DNA from: Sulfuritalea sp.
GTDB lineage: Bacteria; Pseudomonadota; Gammaproteobacteria; Burkholderiales; Rhodocyclaceae
Direction: 5' to 3'
DNA: 5,164 nt
Assembly: GCA_022843505.1 (NCBI GenBank)
Contig: JALHNN010000232.1
Coordinates: forward strand, 1 to 5,164
The notes under the pieces were generated by a model. It saw only the letters and a list, made by a program, of their open reading frames with translations. It was not told the origin of the DNA and made no database searches. Shown piece after piece: positions 3,474 through 5,164 of this stretch (position 1 is the first letter of the stretch; every line of letters begins with the position of its first letter). The position numbers were made by a program, and so were the translations under genes.

Positions 3474-5164
3474 ATGGACGAAATTCTCAGCGTTTTTTCC
3501 GTCGAGGCCCGCGAGCAACTGGAGGCCATGGAAAGCGGACTGATGCAGCTGGAAAAAGGCGACCGCGATCCGGAAACCATCAACGCCGTGTTCCGCGCCG
3601 CGCATACCATCAAGGGTGGCGCCGGCGTGGTTGAAATCCACAGCGTCGAAAAATTCACCCACGTCCTGGAGAACGTCCTCGATCGGCTGAGGAATGGCGA
3701 GATCGAAGTCAGCGGCGAAATGATTTCCGCGCTGCTGCTGGGCTGCGACCACATCGGCGCCCTGCTCGACCTGGTCGCCAACGGCCAGCTGGAAGTTGAC
3801 GACGCCCTGGCGGCCGCCGGCGCGGCGATCAGCGAGCAGCTCAAGCCTTTCCTCGGCGAACGCAAGCCGGCAGCCGTCAAGGGCGACCTGGCCGAGGCCG
3901 AGGCGGACGTCCGCCGCGATGGCCCGGGAAATGCGATCAGCGACTGCTGGCACATTTCGATCCGTTTTGGCCGCGAGGTCCTGAAGAACGGCATGGACCC
4001 GCTGGCCTTCCTGCGCTACCTGCTGAACCTGGGCGAGATCGCCCATCTGACCACGCTGACCGACGCCCTGCCGGAAGCCGACGCCATGGACCCGGAGCTC
4101 TGTTATCTGGGCTTCGAGATCAATTTCCGCAGCCATGCCAGCAAGGATGCCATCGAGCGCGTGTTCGATTTCTGCCGCGACGACTGCGAACTCCGCATCC
4201 TGCCGCCGAACAGCAAGGTCGAGGAATTCCTCGAACTGATCGAATCCCTGCCCGAAGAGACCATGCGCCTGGGCGAGATCCTGGTCAAGAGCGGTGCGCT
4301 GACCCGCGAGGAGCTTGAAAACGGCCTACGCCGACAGTCGGCCGCGAAAGTCGGCGCCGAGGAGACGGCGACCCCGCCGCTGGGCAACATCCTGATCCAG
4401 CAGAACAGCGTGCAGCCCGAGATCGTCGAGGCCGCCGTCGCCAAGCAGAAGACGATATCCGAGAAAAAGGCCGCCGAAGCCAGCCTGATCCGCATCCACG
4501 CCGACAAGCTCGACCAGTTGATCGACCTGGTCGGCGAACTGGTGATCGCCGGCGCCTCGGCCAACCTCCTGGCCCGGAAAAGCGGCGAAGGCACGCTGGT
4601 CGAGGCCACCTCGGTGCTTTCGCGCCTGGTCGAGAGCATCCGCGATTCGGCGCTGCAGCTGCGCATGGTGCAGATCGGCGAGACCTTCAACCGCTTCCAT
4701 CGCGTTGCCCGCGACGTCTCCAAGGAACTGGGCAAGGACATCGAACTGGTGATCAACGGCGCCGAGACGGAACTCGACAAGTCCGTGGTCGAACGCATCG
4801 GCGATCCGCTGATGCACCTGGTCAGGAACGCCATGGACCACGGCATCGAGCCCGCCGCGGTGCGCGCCGCCGCCGGCAAGCCGGTCAAGGGCCGCGTCGA
4901 GCTGAACGCCTTCCATGATTCCGGCAGCATCGTCATCGAGGTCGTCGATGACGGCGGCGGCCTCAACAAGGACCGCATCCAGGCCAAGGCCATCGAAAAG
5001 GGCGTGATCCAGCCCGGCGAAGTCCTCTCCGACCAGGAAGTGGTCAACCTGATCTTCGAACCCGGCTTTTCCACCGTGGAAAAGGTCACCAACCTGTCGG
5101 GCCGCGGCGTCGGCATGGACGTGGTGCGCAAGAACATCACGGCGCTGCGCGGCACGGTCGACGT
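3474..5164 (+). CDS. cheA: Chemotaxis histidine kinase CheA (runs off right edge)
   Basis: CheA reads receptor arrays, autophosphorylates, and donates phosphate to CheY and CheB. 563 codons are open to the window end. Domains in order: Hpt/P1 (about 1-110) with phosphoacceptor His44 in FRAAHTIKGGAG; a noncanonical P2-position domain (about 155-258, HISIRFGREVL ... DPLAFLRYLLNLGEI); a tandem MshEN/GspE-N-like motif (265-288 and 302-325); P3 dimerisation helices (about 337-395, starting LIRIHADKLDQLIDLVGELV); and the P4 ATPase with the N box HLVRNAMDHGIEP (Asn452), the G1 box VVDDGGGLN (about 491-498), the F-box region IFEPGFST, and the G2 box GRGVGMDVV (543-551). The P5 CheW-like domain would lie beyond the window. 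All catalytic residues seen are intact. The last plus-strand gene visible, it follows the STAS gene by 14 bases. Confidence 0.97.
   Translation, partial: MDEILSVFSVEAREQLEAMESGLMQLEKGDRDPETINAVFRAAHTIKGGAGVVEIHSVEKFTHVLENVLDRLRNGEIEVSGEMISALLLGCDHIGALLDLVANGQLEVDDALAAAGAAISEQLKPFLGERKPAAVKGDLAEAEADVRRDGPGNAISDCWHISIRFGREVLKNGMDPLAFLRYLLNLGEIAHLTTLTDALPEADAMDPELCYLGFEINFRSHASKDAIERVFDFCRDDCELRILPPNSKVEEFLELIESLPEETMRLGEILVKSGALTREELENGLRRQSAAKVGAEETATPPLGNILIQQNSVQPEIVEAAVAKQKTISEKKAAEASLIRIHADKLDQLIDLVGELVIAGASANLLARKSGEGTLVEATSVLSRLVESIRDSALQLRMVQIGETFNRFHRVARDVSKELGKDIELVINGAETELDKSVVERIGDPLMHLVRNAMDHGIEPAAVRAAAGKPVKGRVELNAFHDSGSIVIEVVDDGGGLNKDRIQAKAIEKGVIQPGEVLSDQEVVNLIFEPGFSTVEKVTNLSGRGVGMDVVRKNITALRGTVD
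4266..4448 (+). repeat. Tandem MshEN / GspE-N-like motif inside CheA
   Basis: Two 24-residue units occur in the CheA linker before P3. Unit 1 (residues 265-288, bases 4266-4337) fits the pattern RLG-x6-G-x6-L-x3-L-x2-Q exactly: R265 L266 G267, G274, L281, L285, Q288. Unit 2 (302-325, bases 4377-4448) keeps L303, G304 and Q325, but R is Pro302, G is Asn311, and both later Leu are Val. The pattern is that of the MshEN domain, a known c-di-GMP receptor in type II secretion/pilus ATPases. Here the units are 13 residues apart, more than the roughly 5 I recall for MshE, so binding is uncertain. Confidence 0.6.

Noticed and set aside
4103..5155. Minus-strand open frame of about 350 codons over cheA
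   Set aside because: Ser/Arg/Thr-rich translation typical of antisense to a G+C-rich gene; cheA is certain on the other strand.

Overview
The window is high in G+C and carries a flagellar motor and chemotaxis locus. All genes are ordinary, tightly packed bacterial genes. MotA, MotB, CheY and CheA are close to proteobacterial forms (MotA resembles the E. coli type throughout). The combination of genes looks most like a betaproteobacterium, perhaps Rhodocyclales-like. That placement is inference from protein flavour and layout, not from a database search.

Layout. On the minus strand, reading leftward, are the stator genes motA (1086 to 229) and motB (199 to beyond the left edge, 66 codons visible). 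A 396-base divergent region (1087-1482) holds no convincing gene. It does hold three copies of a CTACGTA-centred motif, two of them forming an inverted repeat, and two hairpin-forming leaders. On the plus strand is a compact operon: cheY (1483-1848), a small membrane-anchored MCP-like signalling protein (1848-3119, sharing one base with cheY), a single-domain STAS protein (3130-3459), and cheA (3474 to beyond the right edge, 563 codons visible). The operon is tightly spaced: a 1-base overlap, then gaps of 10 and 14 bases, with good Shine-Dalgarno sequences for cheY, the STAS gene and cheA.

How the genes fit together. CheA autophosphorylates and passes phosphate to CheY, which controls the flagellar switch. 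MotA/MotB form the proton-driven stator that the switch acts on. The MCP-like protein has the receptor hairpin tip that contacts CheA and CheW, but no recognisable sensor or HAMP domain. Its C-terminal helix carries an F-Q-D-x-T-x-Q segment that closely resembles the catalytic helix of the CheY-P phosphatase CheZ, including the D-x-x-x-Q spacing. CheA has a noncanonical middle region ending in a tandem motif that matches the MshEN / GspE-N c-di-GMP-binding pattern (first copy perfect, second degenerate). The STAS protein has Ala where SpoIIAA-type proteins have their phosphorylated Ser. Together these suggest a chemosensory array that takes internal inputs (possibly c-di-GMP) and may carry built-in signal termination. 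This is a hypothesis from motifs only.

No RNA genes, mobile elements, CRISPR arrays or convincing terminators were seen.
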